From Gemmatimonadota bacterium (lineage in GTDB: Bacteria > Gemmatimonadota > Gemmatimonadetes > Longimicrobiales > Gaopeijiaceae), in NCBI GenBank assembly GCA_007120305.1, contig SKNW01000044.1:1-52329 (forward strand): a DNA stretch of 52,329 nucleotides, written 5' to 3'. Positions 27,157 to 34,700 of the stretch are shown here, piece by piece (within the stretch, counting starts at the first letter, position 1; the number at the start of each line of letters is the position of its first letter). The notes under the pieces are model-generated. The model ran no database searches and was not told the origin of the DNA. It saw only the letters and a list, made by a program, of their open reading frames with translations. The position numbers and the translations under genes were made by a program.

Positions 27157-27172
27157 TGGCCGTGTCCTTGCA
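27157..27172 (+). promoter_or_regulatory. Candidate sigma-54 promoter for the second usp gene
   Basis: TGGC and TTGCA are spaced so that GG (27158-27159) and GC (27170-27171) are exactly 10 bases apart, the -24/-12 spacing required by sigma-54. Transcription would start near 27183, about 55 bases before the ATG at 27238. The window encodes an NtrC-type activator, so sigma-54 control is plausible, though not shown to act here. Confidence 0.4.
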
Positions 27173-27237
27173 CCCTCTGAACCTCGAAGGAACCCTTTCC
27201 ACGTTCCCTCCCCTGGTCCCCGGTGCCGGAGTTCTCC

Positions 27238-28164
27238 ATGTATCGCTCAATCCTCCTTCCCCTCGACGGATCTTCCTTCGCGGAAGAAGCTCTCCCCCTG
27301 GCCGCCCGCCTTGCGCAGGGTCAGGATGCCGCGCTGCACCTGGTTCACGTGATCCGTCCGGCGCCGGACGTGGACTTCAAGACCCCCGGCGAAGACCTGG
27401 CCTGGCGAAACCAGGTCAGGGAGGCCGCTTCCTCGGCCCTGGGCGAACTGGCTTCCCGGCTTCGGCGGAGCGGGGTGGCGGCCCACGCCGAGGTACGGGA
27501 GGGTCGGACGGTGGACGCCATCCTGGAAAGCGCGCGGGAGCATGACGCCGACCTCGTGGTTCTCACCACCCATGGCGCGGGCGGCTTCCGCCGATGGTGG
27601 CTTGGGAGTGTGGCCGATACCCTCCTGCGCCTCGGTGACTATCCCCTCCTCCTGGTTCGGCCGTGGGACGATACCTCCGATCGGGAGGCAGGAGAGCCTC
27701 GCTTCCAGACGGTCCTCGTCCCCCTGGACGGGTCCCCGGCTTCGGAGGCCGTTCTCCCCCACGTGCGTTGGCTCAGGGATGCGAAGGAGGCTCGGCTCCT
27801 CCTGGTCCGGGTGGTGCCCTCCCCCCTGGAGGTGGGATCGCTCTACGGGATCCCCTCGGTGCGGATGGAAAGCGAGGCCCACCGCTGGCAGCGGGAAGCG
27901 GCGCGGGCCTACCTGGAGGAGGTGGCCGCCCGGCTGGGGGATGGAGAGGGGGACGTCCCCGCCCCGGATCTCCGGGTCGTGGAGGCTTCGAGTGCTGCCG
28001 AGGGGATCCTTGAGGCGGCCCGGGTGAACGGGGCCGATCTCATCGCCCTCTCCACCGAGGGGCGGTCAGGCTTCGGCCGCACCGTCATCGGAAGTGTGGC
28101 CGACAAGGTCATCCGGGGCGCCGCAGTTCCGGTGCTGGCTGTTCGCCCCGGGCCTTCGCGCTGA
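27238..28164 (+). CDS. Tandem universal stress protein (two Usp domains)
   Basis: 308 aa, the same two-domain layout as the 25962-26918 protein. Domain one begins MYRSILLPLDGSSFAEEALPLA and has GAGGFRRWWLGSV; domain two begins VLVPLDGSPASEAVLP and has GRSGFGRTVIGSVADKVIRG. The ATG at 27238 has GGAG six bases upstream and is preferred over a GTG at 27223. It is probably a paralogue of the first usp gene but has its own 319-base upstream region. Confidence 0.92.
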   Translation: MYRSILLPLDGSSFAEEALPLAARLAQGQDAALHLVHVIRPAPDVDFKTPGEDLAWRNQVREAASSALGELASRLRRSGVAAHAEVREGRTVDAILESAREHDADLVVLTTHGAGGFRRWWLGSVADTLLRLGDYPLLLVRPWDDTSDREAGEPRFQTVLVPLDGSPASEAVLPHVRWLRDAKEARLLLVRVVPSPLEVGSLYGIPSVRMESEAHRWQREAARAYLEEVAARLGDGEGDVPAPDLRVVEASSAAEGILEAARVNGADLIALSTEGRSGFGRTVIGSVADKVIRGAAVPVLAVRPGPSR

Positions 28165-28237
28165 ATCGGCCCCTGACTTCGCGTCCCTCTCCAGCGCCGT
28201 CCTCCCCAGGCTCCGCTCTCCTGCGCGCTCCCCGCGC

Positions 28238-28277
28238 GATCTGCGCGCCCTCCGGGTGATCTGCGCGCCCTCCGCGT
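28238..28277. repeat. Two 20-base direct repeats in the convergent gap
   Basis: Units 28238-28257 and 28258-28277 (GATCTGCGCGCCCTCCGnGT) differ at one position, with degenerate traces of the unit upstream. They lie in the 122-base gap between the ends of the second usp gene and the AAA+ ATPase gene. No clear terminator hairpin is present there. Confidence 0.75.
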
Positions 28278-28286
28278 GAATCGGGC

Positions 28287-29765
28287 TCAGAACTGGGTGG
28301 GGTCGAACCCCTGGAATCCCTTCCCCTGGGCGCCGCCCGCACCACCCGAGCCCTCGTGGGGCGCCCGGATGTAGCGACCCTGGTCCGATCGGGAGATCCG
28401 CTTTCGGGCCACCAGCGCCTCCAGGACCAGTTCGCACGCAGCGGCGCGGCGTCCCGCGCCGGCGGACGGCGTTGCCAGGCCGGTGGAGGCCACGACATCG
28501 AGGAGTCCCGGAACCACCTGGAATCCGCGCACGCAGGCCTCGGCCCCTGCATCGTCCGAGACCTGCAGCGCCCCTCCCTCCTCGAAGTACTCCACCACGT
28601 CTTCCACGTCCACACCCCCGGCCCGGTGTTCGAAGGTTTCGGCGGCGGCCCGGGCCACCAGCTCCCGGGCGATCCGGTCAGCGCCCTGGAGTTCCCCCTC
28701 GTATTCGAGCTCCATCTTCCCCGTGATGGTGGGGAGCGCGGCGTACAGGTCCCCGACCCGGGGTACGGCCCGGTCCTCGCCCAGCCGGAAGGCCCGGCGC
28801 TCGGCATTGGAGATGATCCCCTCCAGCACGGAGATCGGCATCCGCTGGCTCACGCCCGATCGAGGGTCGATCCGCTTGTCGGAGCGGGCGAGAAAGGCGA
28901 CCCGCTCCGCGATTTCGGCCACGAAGTCCGGGACCTCCACGGGGAGCGCATCCCGCTCCGTCCACGCCTCGGCTGCCGTGATGGACATCCCGGTCTCCAC
29001 CGAAGCCGGGTAGTGGGTGCGGATCTCCGCTCCGATCCGATCCTTGAGCGGAGTGATGATCTTGCCGCGGGCAGTGTAGTCCTCCGGGTTGGCCGTGAAG
29101 ACCAGGAAAACATCCAGGGCCAGGCGGATGGGGAATCCCTTGATCTGCACATCCCCTTCCTGGAGGATGTTGAAGAGGCCCACCTGGATCTTGCCGGCCA
29201 GGTCCGGGAGCTCGTTGATGGCGAAGATTCCCCGGTTCGCCCGGGGGAGCAGACCGTAGTGGATGGTCAGCTCATCGGAGAGGAGATGCCCGCCCTTCGC
29301 CGCCTTGATGGGATCCACGTCGCCCAGGATATCCGCAATGGTGACGTCGGGCGTGGCCAGCTTCTCCACGTAGCGGAGTTCCCGCGGGATCCAGGCGATG
29401 GGGGTGGCGTCTCCCTCTGCGGCCACCTGGAGTCGCCCCTCCTTGGAGAGGGGATGGAAGGGGTCATCATTCACCTCGCTCCCGGCCAGCGCCGGGACCT
29501 CGTCGTCGAGAAGCGAGGTGAGCTGACGAAGGATGCGGGTCTTGGCCTGCCCCCGGAGACCCAGGAGAATGAAATCCTGGCGCGCCAGGATGGCGTTCAC
29601 GACCTGGGGCACCACCGTGTCGTCATACCCCTGGATGCCGGGGAAGAGGACCTCACCGGCGCGGAGCTTCCGGACCAGATTGGCGCGCATCTCGGACTTG
29701 ACGGAACGGGGCTGCCACCCTGAAGCACGCAGCTCTCCGAGGGTGGTGGGACGGCGATCGGTCAT
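28287..29765 (-). CDS. AAA+ ATPase, magnesium-chelatase subunit I / MoxR-like
   Basis: 492 aa. Modified Walker A GLRGQAKTR (about 65-75), an extended ChlI-like insert and Walker B-like GIFAINELPDL are followed by FLVFTANPEDYTARGKIITPLKDRIGAEIRTHYP, the sensor-1 region. The C-terminal 150 residues are lid-like helices and an additional Gly-rich tail. Family members remodel targets together with a VWA-domain partner; the candidate partner is at 23315-24652. The ATG at 29765 was chosen over a longer low-complexity extension that would overlap the ETF-QO start region on the other strand. Confidence 0.88.
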   Translation of the reverse strand: MTDRRPTTLGELRASGWQPRSVKSEMRANLVRKLRAGEVLFPGIQGYDDTVVPQVVNAILARQDFILLGLRGQAKTRILRQLTSLLDDEVPALAGSEVNDDPFHPLSKEGRLQVAAEGDATPIAWIPRELRYVEKLATPDVTIADILGDVDPIKAAKGGHLLSDELTIHYGLLPRANRGIFAINELPDLAGKIQVGLFNILQEGDVQIKGFPIRLALDVFLVFTANPEDYTARGKIITPLKDRIGAEIRTHYPASVETGMSITAAEAWTERDALPVEVPDFVAEIAERVAFLARSDKRIDPRSGVSQRMPISVLEGIISNAERRAFRLGEDRAVPRVGDLYAALPTITGKMELEYEGELQGADRIARELVARAAAETFEHRAGGVDVEDVVEYFEEGGALQVSDDAGAEACVRGFQVVPGLLDVVASTGLATPSAGAGRRAAACELVLEALVARKRISRSDQGRYIRAPHEGSGGAGGAQGKGFQGFDPTQF

Positions 29766-29789
29766 GGGGTCTCCAGCCGGACATCCGGG

Positions 29790-29818
29790 GTGACGGGGTG
29801 GGCCGGATCCGCTAGAAT
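29790..29818 (+). promoter_or_regulatory. Candidate sigma-70 promoter for ETF-QO
   Basis: GTGACG and TAGAAT are separated by 17 bases, matching 4 of 6 and 5 of 6 consensus positions. Transcription would start near 29825, leaving a leader of about 120 bases. The leader contains three degenerate copies of CCTCCGACC at about 15-base spacing (29879-29920). Confidence 0.45.
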
Positions 29819-29943
29819 CGAACGGTCTGCGGCCCGGGGAGTGCGGGATACCGCCCGTGTCTCCGGGGGTTCCTTCCCGCTGCCTCCGACCCGCATGCCT
29901 CCGACCTGAACGCCTCCGGAGAAAACCCAGGAGCCTCCCTGAC

Positions 29944-31674
29944 ATGCCTGATCGTCCCGCCGTCCCCGCCCCCGACGAGCCCCGGGGCGTCCCGCCCCAG
30001 GTTCCGCCTCTGCACGGACGCGTCCACCCCCTCTCGGAGCAGCCTCCGCTCCCCAGCGACCAGGTGATCCTGCACGAAGCACCCGACGAGGAGGCCGTTC
30101 CCATGGACGTTCTCTTCGTGGGTGGGGGTCCCGCCGGGCTGGCGGGGGCCATCGAGCTGGCCCGCCTGGTGAAGGCCGACAACGAGGCGGGCGGCGGGCT
30201 CGGCGACATCGAGATCGGGGTCCTGGAAAAGGCGGCGGCCCTGGGGGAGCATTCTCTTTCCGGGGCCGTCCTGAACCCCGGGCCCTTCCGCGAACTCTTC
30301 CCTGATCTGGCGATGGAGGATTTCCCGTTCCGCCGCCCGGTCTCGAGCGAGGCGGTCTACTTCCTTCGCGAAAACGGGGCCACCCGCCTCCCCACGCCTC
30401 CGAGCATGCGGAACCACGGCAACTGGGTCGCCTCCCTGTCGGAGGTGGTCCGCTGGATGGGAGAGCGGGCGGAGGAACTGGGCGTCAACGTCTTTCCCGG
30501 ATTTCCGGTATCGAGCCTCCTGGCCGAGGACCGGCGCGTCGTCGGGGTCCGGACCACGCCCTCCGGCCTCGGCCGCGACGGTGAGCCCGGACCGGGTCAC
30601 GAGCCGGCCATGGATCTCACGGCCCGGGTCACCGTGCTCTCGGAGGGGACCCGGGGACTCCTGACCCAGGCGTGGAACGGCTGGCAGGGGACGACCTCGG
30701 CCAATCCGCAGATCTATGCCCTCGGCGTGAAGGAGCTCTGGGAGACGAAGAAGCCCCTGGACCGGGTCATTCATACCCTGGGCTGGCCTCTTCCGGGGAG
30801 CGCCTTTGGCGGCTCCTGGATGTACCCCATGGAGGACAACCTGGTCTCCCTCGGGCTCGTCGTGGGGCTGGACTACCCCGATGCGCGCCTCGACGTCCAC
30901 GAACTCCTGCAGCGCATGAAGCTCCACCCCCTCTTCCGCGAGATCCTGGAGGGGGGCGAGATGGTGGAGTGGGGCGCAAAGACCATTCCCGAGGGGGGAT
31001 TTCATGCCCTTGCCGACCGGCGCCATGGCGACGGCTGCCTGGTGGTCGGGGACTCCGCCGGATACGTGGACGTGCCTTCCCTCAAGGGGATCCACTACGC
31101 CGCCTACTCGGGTATGCTCGCCGCCCGGGCCATCTTCCGCGCGCTCAAGGCCGACGACACCTCCGAGGCCGGACTCCGCTCGTACACGGAGTCGGTGGAT
31201 CAGTCCTTCATCGTCTCCGACATGAAGAAGACCCGGAACATGCGACTGGCCTTCAAGTCCGGCTTCGTCTCCGGAGGCATGAAGGCGGGGCTCATGACCC
31301 TCACCGGGGGGAGGTTCCCCGGCGGCCGGATCGCCGCGGAGGAAGACGCGGCCGAGCCCCGGGAACTCTCCCCCACGCCCCCTGCGCCCTTCGTTCCCGA
31401 CGGCAAGCTCACCTTCTCCAAGCTGGACGCCGTCTACAAGTCCGGGAATGCCACCCGCGACGACATTCCGTCGCACCTGGTGGTGGGAGAGGACGTGAGC
31501 GCCGAAATGGCCGAGTTCCTCTCCTGCATGTGTCCGGCCGGGGTCTACGAGCGGGATGGCGACCGCCTGGTGGTGAACGCCCCGAACTGCGTCGACTGCA
31601 AGGCCACCGACGTGGTGGGGCCCCGCTGGACACCACGGGAAGGCGGCAGCGGTCCCTCGTACCGAAGAATGTGA
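29944..31674 (+). CDS. Electron transfer flavoprotein-ubiquinone oxidoreductase
   Basis: 576 aa. The N-terminal FAD-binding VLFVGGGPAGLAGAIELA follows a Pro-rich leader of some 50 residues. The middle has GEHSLSGAVLNP and the quinone-site region (SLGLVVGLDYPDARLDVHELLQRMK). The C-terminal ferredoxin-like segment has CMCPAGVYE, NCVDCKATD and REGGSGPSYRRM. Canonical ETF-QO binds a [4Fe-4S] cluster with Cys in CPAGVY and three in NCxxCxxCD; here the third is Thr, and an extra Cys lies two residues before the CPAGVY Cys. The enzyme would pass electrons from ETF to the quinone pool. No etfAB genes are nearby. Confidence 0.95.
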   Translation: MPDRPAVPAPDEPRGVPPQVPPLHGRVHPLSEQPPLPSDQVILHEAPDEEAVPMDVLFVGGGPAGLAGAIELARLVKADNEAGGGLGDIEIGVLEKAAALGEHSLSGAVLNPGPFRELFPDLAMEDFPFRRPVSSEAVYFLRENGATRLPTPPSMRNHGNWVASLSEVVRWMGERAEELGVNVFPGFPVSSLLAEDRRVVGVRTTPSGLGRDGEPGPGHEPAMDLTARVTVLSEGTRGLLTQAWNGWQGTTSANPQIYALGVKELWETKKPLDRVIHTLGWPLPGSAFGGSWMYPMEDNLVSLGLVVGLDYPDARLDVHELLQRMKLHPLFREILEGGEMVEWGAKTIPEGGFHALADRRHGDGCLVVGDSAGYVDVPSLKGIHYAAYSGMLAARAIFRALKADDTSEAGLRSYTESVDQSFIVSDMKKTRNMRLAFKSGFVSGGMKAGLMTLTGGRFPGGRIAAEEDAAEPRELSPTPPAPFVPDGKLTFSKLDAVYKSGNATRDDIPSHLVVGEDVSAEMAEFLSCMCPAGVYERDGDRLVVNAPNCVDCKATDVVGPRWTPREGGSGPSYRRM

Positions 31675-31689
31675 AGCACGGCCTGCGTG

Positions 31690-31800
31690 GGCGGCGCCCG
31701 AGGGCCTGAACGACCTGGATGACCTGGACGGCCTGGTTGACCGGCTTGCCATGGCTGGCCCGTCCAACCTGGCTGGCCTGACTGCCCGCGTGAGCTCATC
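31690..31800. repeat. CCTGG-rich degenerate repeat upstream of the amidohydrolase
   Basis: This gap contains repeated motifs such as GACCTGGATGACCTGGACGGCCTGG with a 9-10 base period, ending about 40 bases before the amidohydrolase start. Translated antisense it gives a collagen-like G-Q-P-G pattern, but no start or signal supports a gene. I see no promoter here; the amidohydrolase may be read from the ETF-QO transcript. Confidence 0.5.
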
Positions 31801-31843
31801 TTTCCCTGGTTTCCCTGCTCCACCCGCGTTTCCGGAGATGCTG

Positions 31844-33460
31844 ATGCGACGCCTCACCCTGGCCCTTGTGGCCGCTTCCGTCACCCTGGGATTCGCCGCC
31901 GGCGCGGTCGCCCAGACGATTCCGGCCCCCGACCGTCAGGCAGGGGAGGGCGACGGCCCCCACGGGCGTCTCATCATCCGCGGGGCCATGGTCATCGACG
32001 GCACGGGCGCCCCGCCCGGGGGCCCCACGGACATCGTGATCGAGGGGAACCGCATCGTGTCGATCCAGTCGGTGGGGTACCCGGGGGTGTCCATCAACGA
32101 GGATTCCCGCCCCGGGGGCGCGGACCGGGAGATCGATGCCCACGGCATGTACGTTCTTCCGGGCTTCATCGACAACCACACCCATGCCGGGGGGGCGCCC
32201 AAGAACCCGGAGCTCTCCTACGCCTACAAGCTATGGCTGGCCCATGGCATCACCACCGTTCGCGGGGTGGCGCTCACGGGGTTCGAGCAGTCCCTTTCCG
32301 AGCAGGCGCGGAGCGCGGCCAACGAGATCGTGGCCCCCCGAATCATCAATTACCAGCGGCCTGGGAGCGGGTGGGACCGGGGCTCCATCGATACGCCCGA
32401 AAAGGGTCGCGAGTGGGTCCGCTGGGCGCACGAGCGGGGCGTGGACGGCATCAAGTTCCACACGCAGGCCATGGAGCCGCGGCTCTTCGGCGCCATCGTG
32501 GACGAGGCGAACCAGGTGGGGATGGGCACCACGGCCCACCTGTCCCAGCCGCGCGTGGCCCAGATGAACGTGCGGGATGCCGCCCGGGCCGGACTCACCG
32601 GGATGACCCACTTCTACGGGCTCTTCGAAAGCCTCCTCCGGGACCACCAGTCCCAGCCCTACCGCCTGGACTACAATTACCAGAACGAGCAGCACCGCTT
32701 CGCCGAGGTGGCCCAGCTCTGGCGCCTCAGCCATGACCGCGGGAGCGAGCCGTGGAACGACCTGGTCCGGGAACTCGTGGACCGGGGATTCTTCATCAAC
32801 CCCACCATGACGATCTACGAGGCCAACCGGGACGTGATGCGGGCCCGGGAGGCCGAATGGCACGACCGCTACACGCTTCCCTCCATGTGGGACTTCTACC
32901 GCCCGAACCGACGGGCGCACGGATCCTACTGGTTCTACTGGGGCACCGAGGAAGAAGCGGAGTGGAGAGCCTTCTACCGCAAGTGGATGGACTTCCTCGC
33001 CGACTTCCACCGGGCCGGCGGGCGGATCACCGCCGGGGCCGACGCCGGCTTCATCTACAAGAACTACGGCTTCGCCTACATCGAGGAACTGGAGCTGCTC
33101 CGCGAGATGGGACTCCATCCCCTGGAAGTGATTCGCGCCGCCACCATGTACGCTGCCCAGGAGATCTGGGAGGTGAAGGGGGAAGAGCCCCCGGTCGGGA
33201 CGCTGGAGCCGGGGAAGCTGGCCGATCTCATCATCGTCGAGGAGAACCCGCTGGCGAACCTGAAGGTGCTCTACGGCACCGGTGCCGTGAAGCTCGACGA
33301 CGAGACGGGCGAGGCCGCCCGGGTCGGGGGCGTCCGCTGGACCATCAAGGACGGCATCGTCTACGACGCCCGGCAGCTCCTCGAGGACGTGGCCCAGATG
33401 GTGCGAGAGCAGAAGGTGGAGCGAGGCATGGCCCCCGATGCGCCGCTTCCGCGGTACTGA
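31844..33460 (+). CDS. Secreted metal-dependent amidohydrolase
   Basis: 538 aa. The second ATG at 31844 has GGAG six bases upstream and opens a clear signal peptide (MRRLTLALVAASVTLGFAAGAVAQ). The mature protein has the amidohydrolase architecture: GAMVIDGTGAPPGGPTDIVIEGNRI, metal-binding GFIDNHTHAGG (HxH), further His and Asp positions, and the C-terminal LEPGKLADLIIVEENPLANL strand. The substrate is not predictable; such exported amidohydrolases often act on cyclic amides or peptides. The start at 31838 would add two residues. Confidence 0.92.
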   Translation: MRRLTLALVAASVTLGFAAGAVAQTIPAPDRQAGEGDGPHGRLIIRGAMVIDGTGAPPGGPTDIVIEGNRIVSIQSVGYPGVSINEDSRPGGADREIDAHGMYVLPGFIDNHTHAGGAPKNPELSYAYKLWLAHGITTVRGVALTGFEQSLSEQARSAANEIVAPRIINYQRPGSGWDRGSIDTPEKGREWVRWAHERGVDGIKFHTQAMEPRLFGAIVDEANQVGMGTTAHLSQPRVAQMNVRDAARAGLTGMTHFYGLFESLLRDHQSQPYRLDYNYQNEQHRFAEVAQLWRLSHDRGSEPWNDLVRELVDRGFFINPTMTIYEANRDVMRAREAEWHDRYTLPSMWDFYRPNRRAHGSYWFYWGTEEEAEWRAFYRKWMDFLADFHRAGGRITAGADAGFIYKNYGFAYIEELELLREMGLHPLEVIRAATMYAAQEIWEVKGEEPPVGTLEPGKLADLIIVEENPLANLKVLYGTGAVKLDDETGEAARVGGVRWTIKDGIVYDARQLLEDVAQMVREQKVERGMAPDAPLPRY

Positions 33461-33482
33461 TCCTCGTGTCCTCGTGGGCGTG

Positions 33483-34700
33483 ATGCGCTGGAGTGGTGTC
33501 GCCGGAGTCCTGGCGGGTGCGGCCCTCGCGGCCTCCTGTACCGACGTCCCGGATGGCTCCGAAGCCCTGGGGATGGCCGGTACTGCGCCCCGCTCGGCGG
33601 TTGTGCTGCCCGGCCCGGACCCGGCACCCGGGGCGGCGACTCCGGTCCGGCCTCCACCTTCGTGGGGCCTGGATTCCGTTCTCCTGGACACGGCCTACGC
33701 CCGGGCAGCGCAGATGCCCCGCCTCTACAGCCTCCTCGTGGCCCGTCACGGCGAGCTGGAGCGGGAGGCCTACTTCAACGGGGCCGGTCCGCGCCGCATC
33801 GCCAACATCAAGTCCGCCTCGAAGGCCGTGGTCTCCACCCTGGTGGGGATCGCCATCGACGAGGGTCACCTGGAAGGGCTGGATCAACCGGTTCTGGATC
33901 TCCTTCCCGAGTATCGGGGCGTGAACGGCGACCCCCGCCTCGAGTCCGTGACCCTCGGTGATCTCCTGGGGATGACGGCCGGACTCCAGTCCACCTCCGG
34001 ACGAAACTACGGGGGATGGGTGGCAAGCCGGGACTGGGTGCGCGATGCCCTTGGTCGCCCCTTTGCCGAGGAGCCGGGGGGCCGGATGGTCTACAGCACG
34101 GGGAATACCCACCTTCTCTCTGCCATCCTGACGCGGGCCACGGGCGAGAGCACCCTGGCCTACGCCCGTCGAGCCCTTTTCCAGCCCCTGGGCATCACCC
34201 TCTCGCCGTGGACGCGGGACCCGCAAGGGATCTACCTGGGGGGCAACGAGATGGGGCTTCTTCCCCGGGAAATGCTGATCTACGGGGAGCTCTACCGCAA
34301 CGAGGGGATCCATGAGGGTCGCCGCCTGGTTGCCTCGGACTGGATCTCCGAGTCCTGGACCCAGCGGGGGACCTCCCGCTTCAACGGTCACGGACATGGA
34401 CTCGGGTGGTGGATCCGGGAGTACGCCGGCTACGACGTCTTCTTCGCCTGGGGGCACGGGGGTCAGTACATCTTTCTCGTGCCCGACCTGGAGCTCACCG
34501 TGGTGACCACGTCGAATCCGGCAGGGGGGCGGTCCGGGGCCCCGACCCGGGCCCTCCACGATCTGCTGGAGCAGGTGCTGATTCCCGCGGCGGAGCTGGG
34601 CGCCTTCCGGGCGCTCGGAGCGCACGGAGATTCCGCTGTCCGGGTGACGCGCTCCCCGACCTACCGCGCCAGCGACGAGCCCGGCTGGCCCCCGGCATAG
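33483..34700 (+). CDS. Beta-lactamase/class C-type serine hydrolase, probable lipoprotein
   Basis: 405 aa. The N-terminus MRWSGVAGVLAGAALAASC fits a lipoprotein leader with Cys19. The PF00144-type fold shows the SxxK nucleophile in KSASKAVVSTLVGIAI, the second motif YSTGNTHLLSAIL and a C-terminal WGHGGQYIFLVPDLELTVVTTSNP with the HGG-type third motif. Family members are esterases, D-amino acid peptidases or 6-aminohexanoate hydrolases; actual beta-lactam resistance is not implied. The 3' end overlaps the convergent transglycosylase gene by 40 bases. Confidence 0.92.
   Translation: MRWSGVAGVLAGAALAASCTDVPDGSEALGMAGTAPRSAVVLPGPDPAPGAATPVRPPPSWGLDSVLLDTAYARAAQMPRLYSLLVARHGELEREAYFNGAGPRRIANIKSASKAVVSTLVGIAIDEGHLEGLDQPVLDLLPEYRGVNGDPRLESVTLGDLLGMTAGLQSTSGRNYGGWVASRDWVRDALGRPFAEEPGGRMVYSTGNTHLLSAILTRATGESTLAYARRALFQPLGITLSPWTRDPQGIYLGGNEMGLLPREMLIYGELYRNEGIHEGRRLVASDWISESWTQRGTSRFNGHGHGLGWWIREYAGYDVFFAWGHGGQYIFLVPDLELTVVTTSNPAGGRSGAPTRALHDLLEQVLIPAAELGAFRALGAHGDSAVRVTRSPTYRASDEPGWPPA

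Noticed and set aside
26711-27250. Possible minus-strand 179-aa gene over the usp gap
   Set aside because: It overlaps the first usp gene antisense and has no motif; the short hydrophobic stretch is not enough.
31545-31823. Collagen-like G-Q-P-G reading frame on the minus strand
   Set aside because: It arises from the CCTGG repeat and the antisense of ETF-QO; no start signal or signal peptide.
29812-31884. 690-codon minus-strand frame antisense to ETF-QO
   Set aside because: It is the GC-driven shadow of a well-supported plus-strand gene; no family motif is seen.
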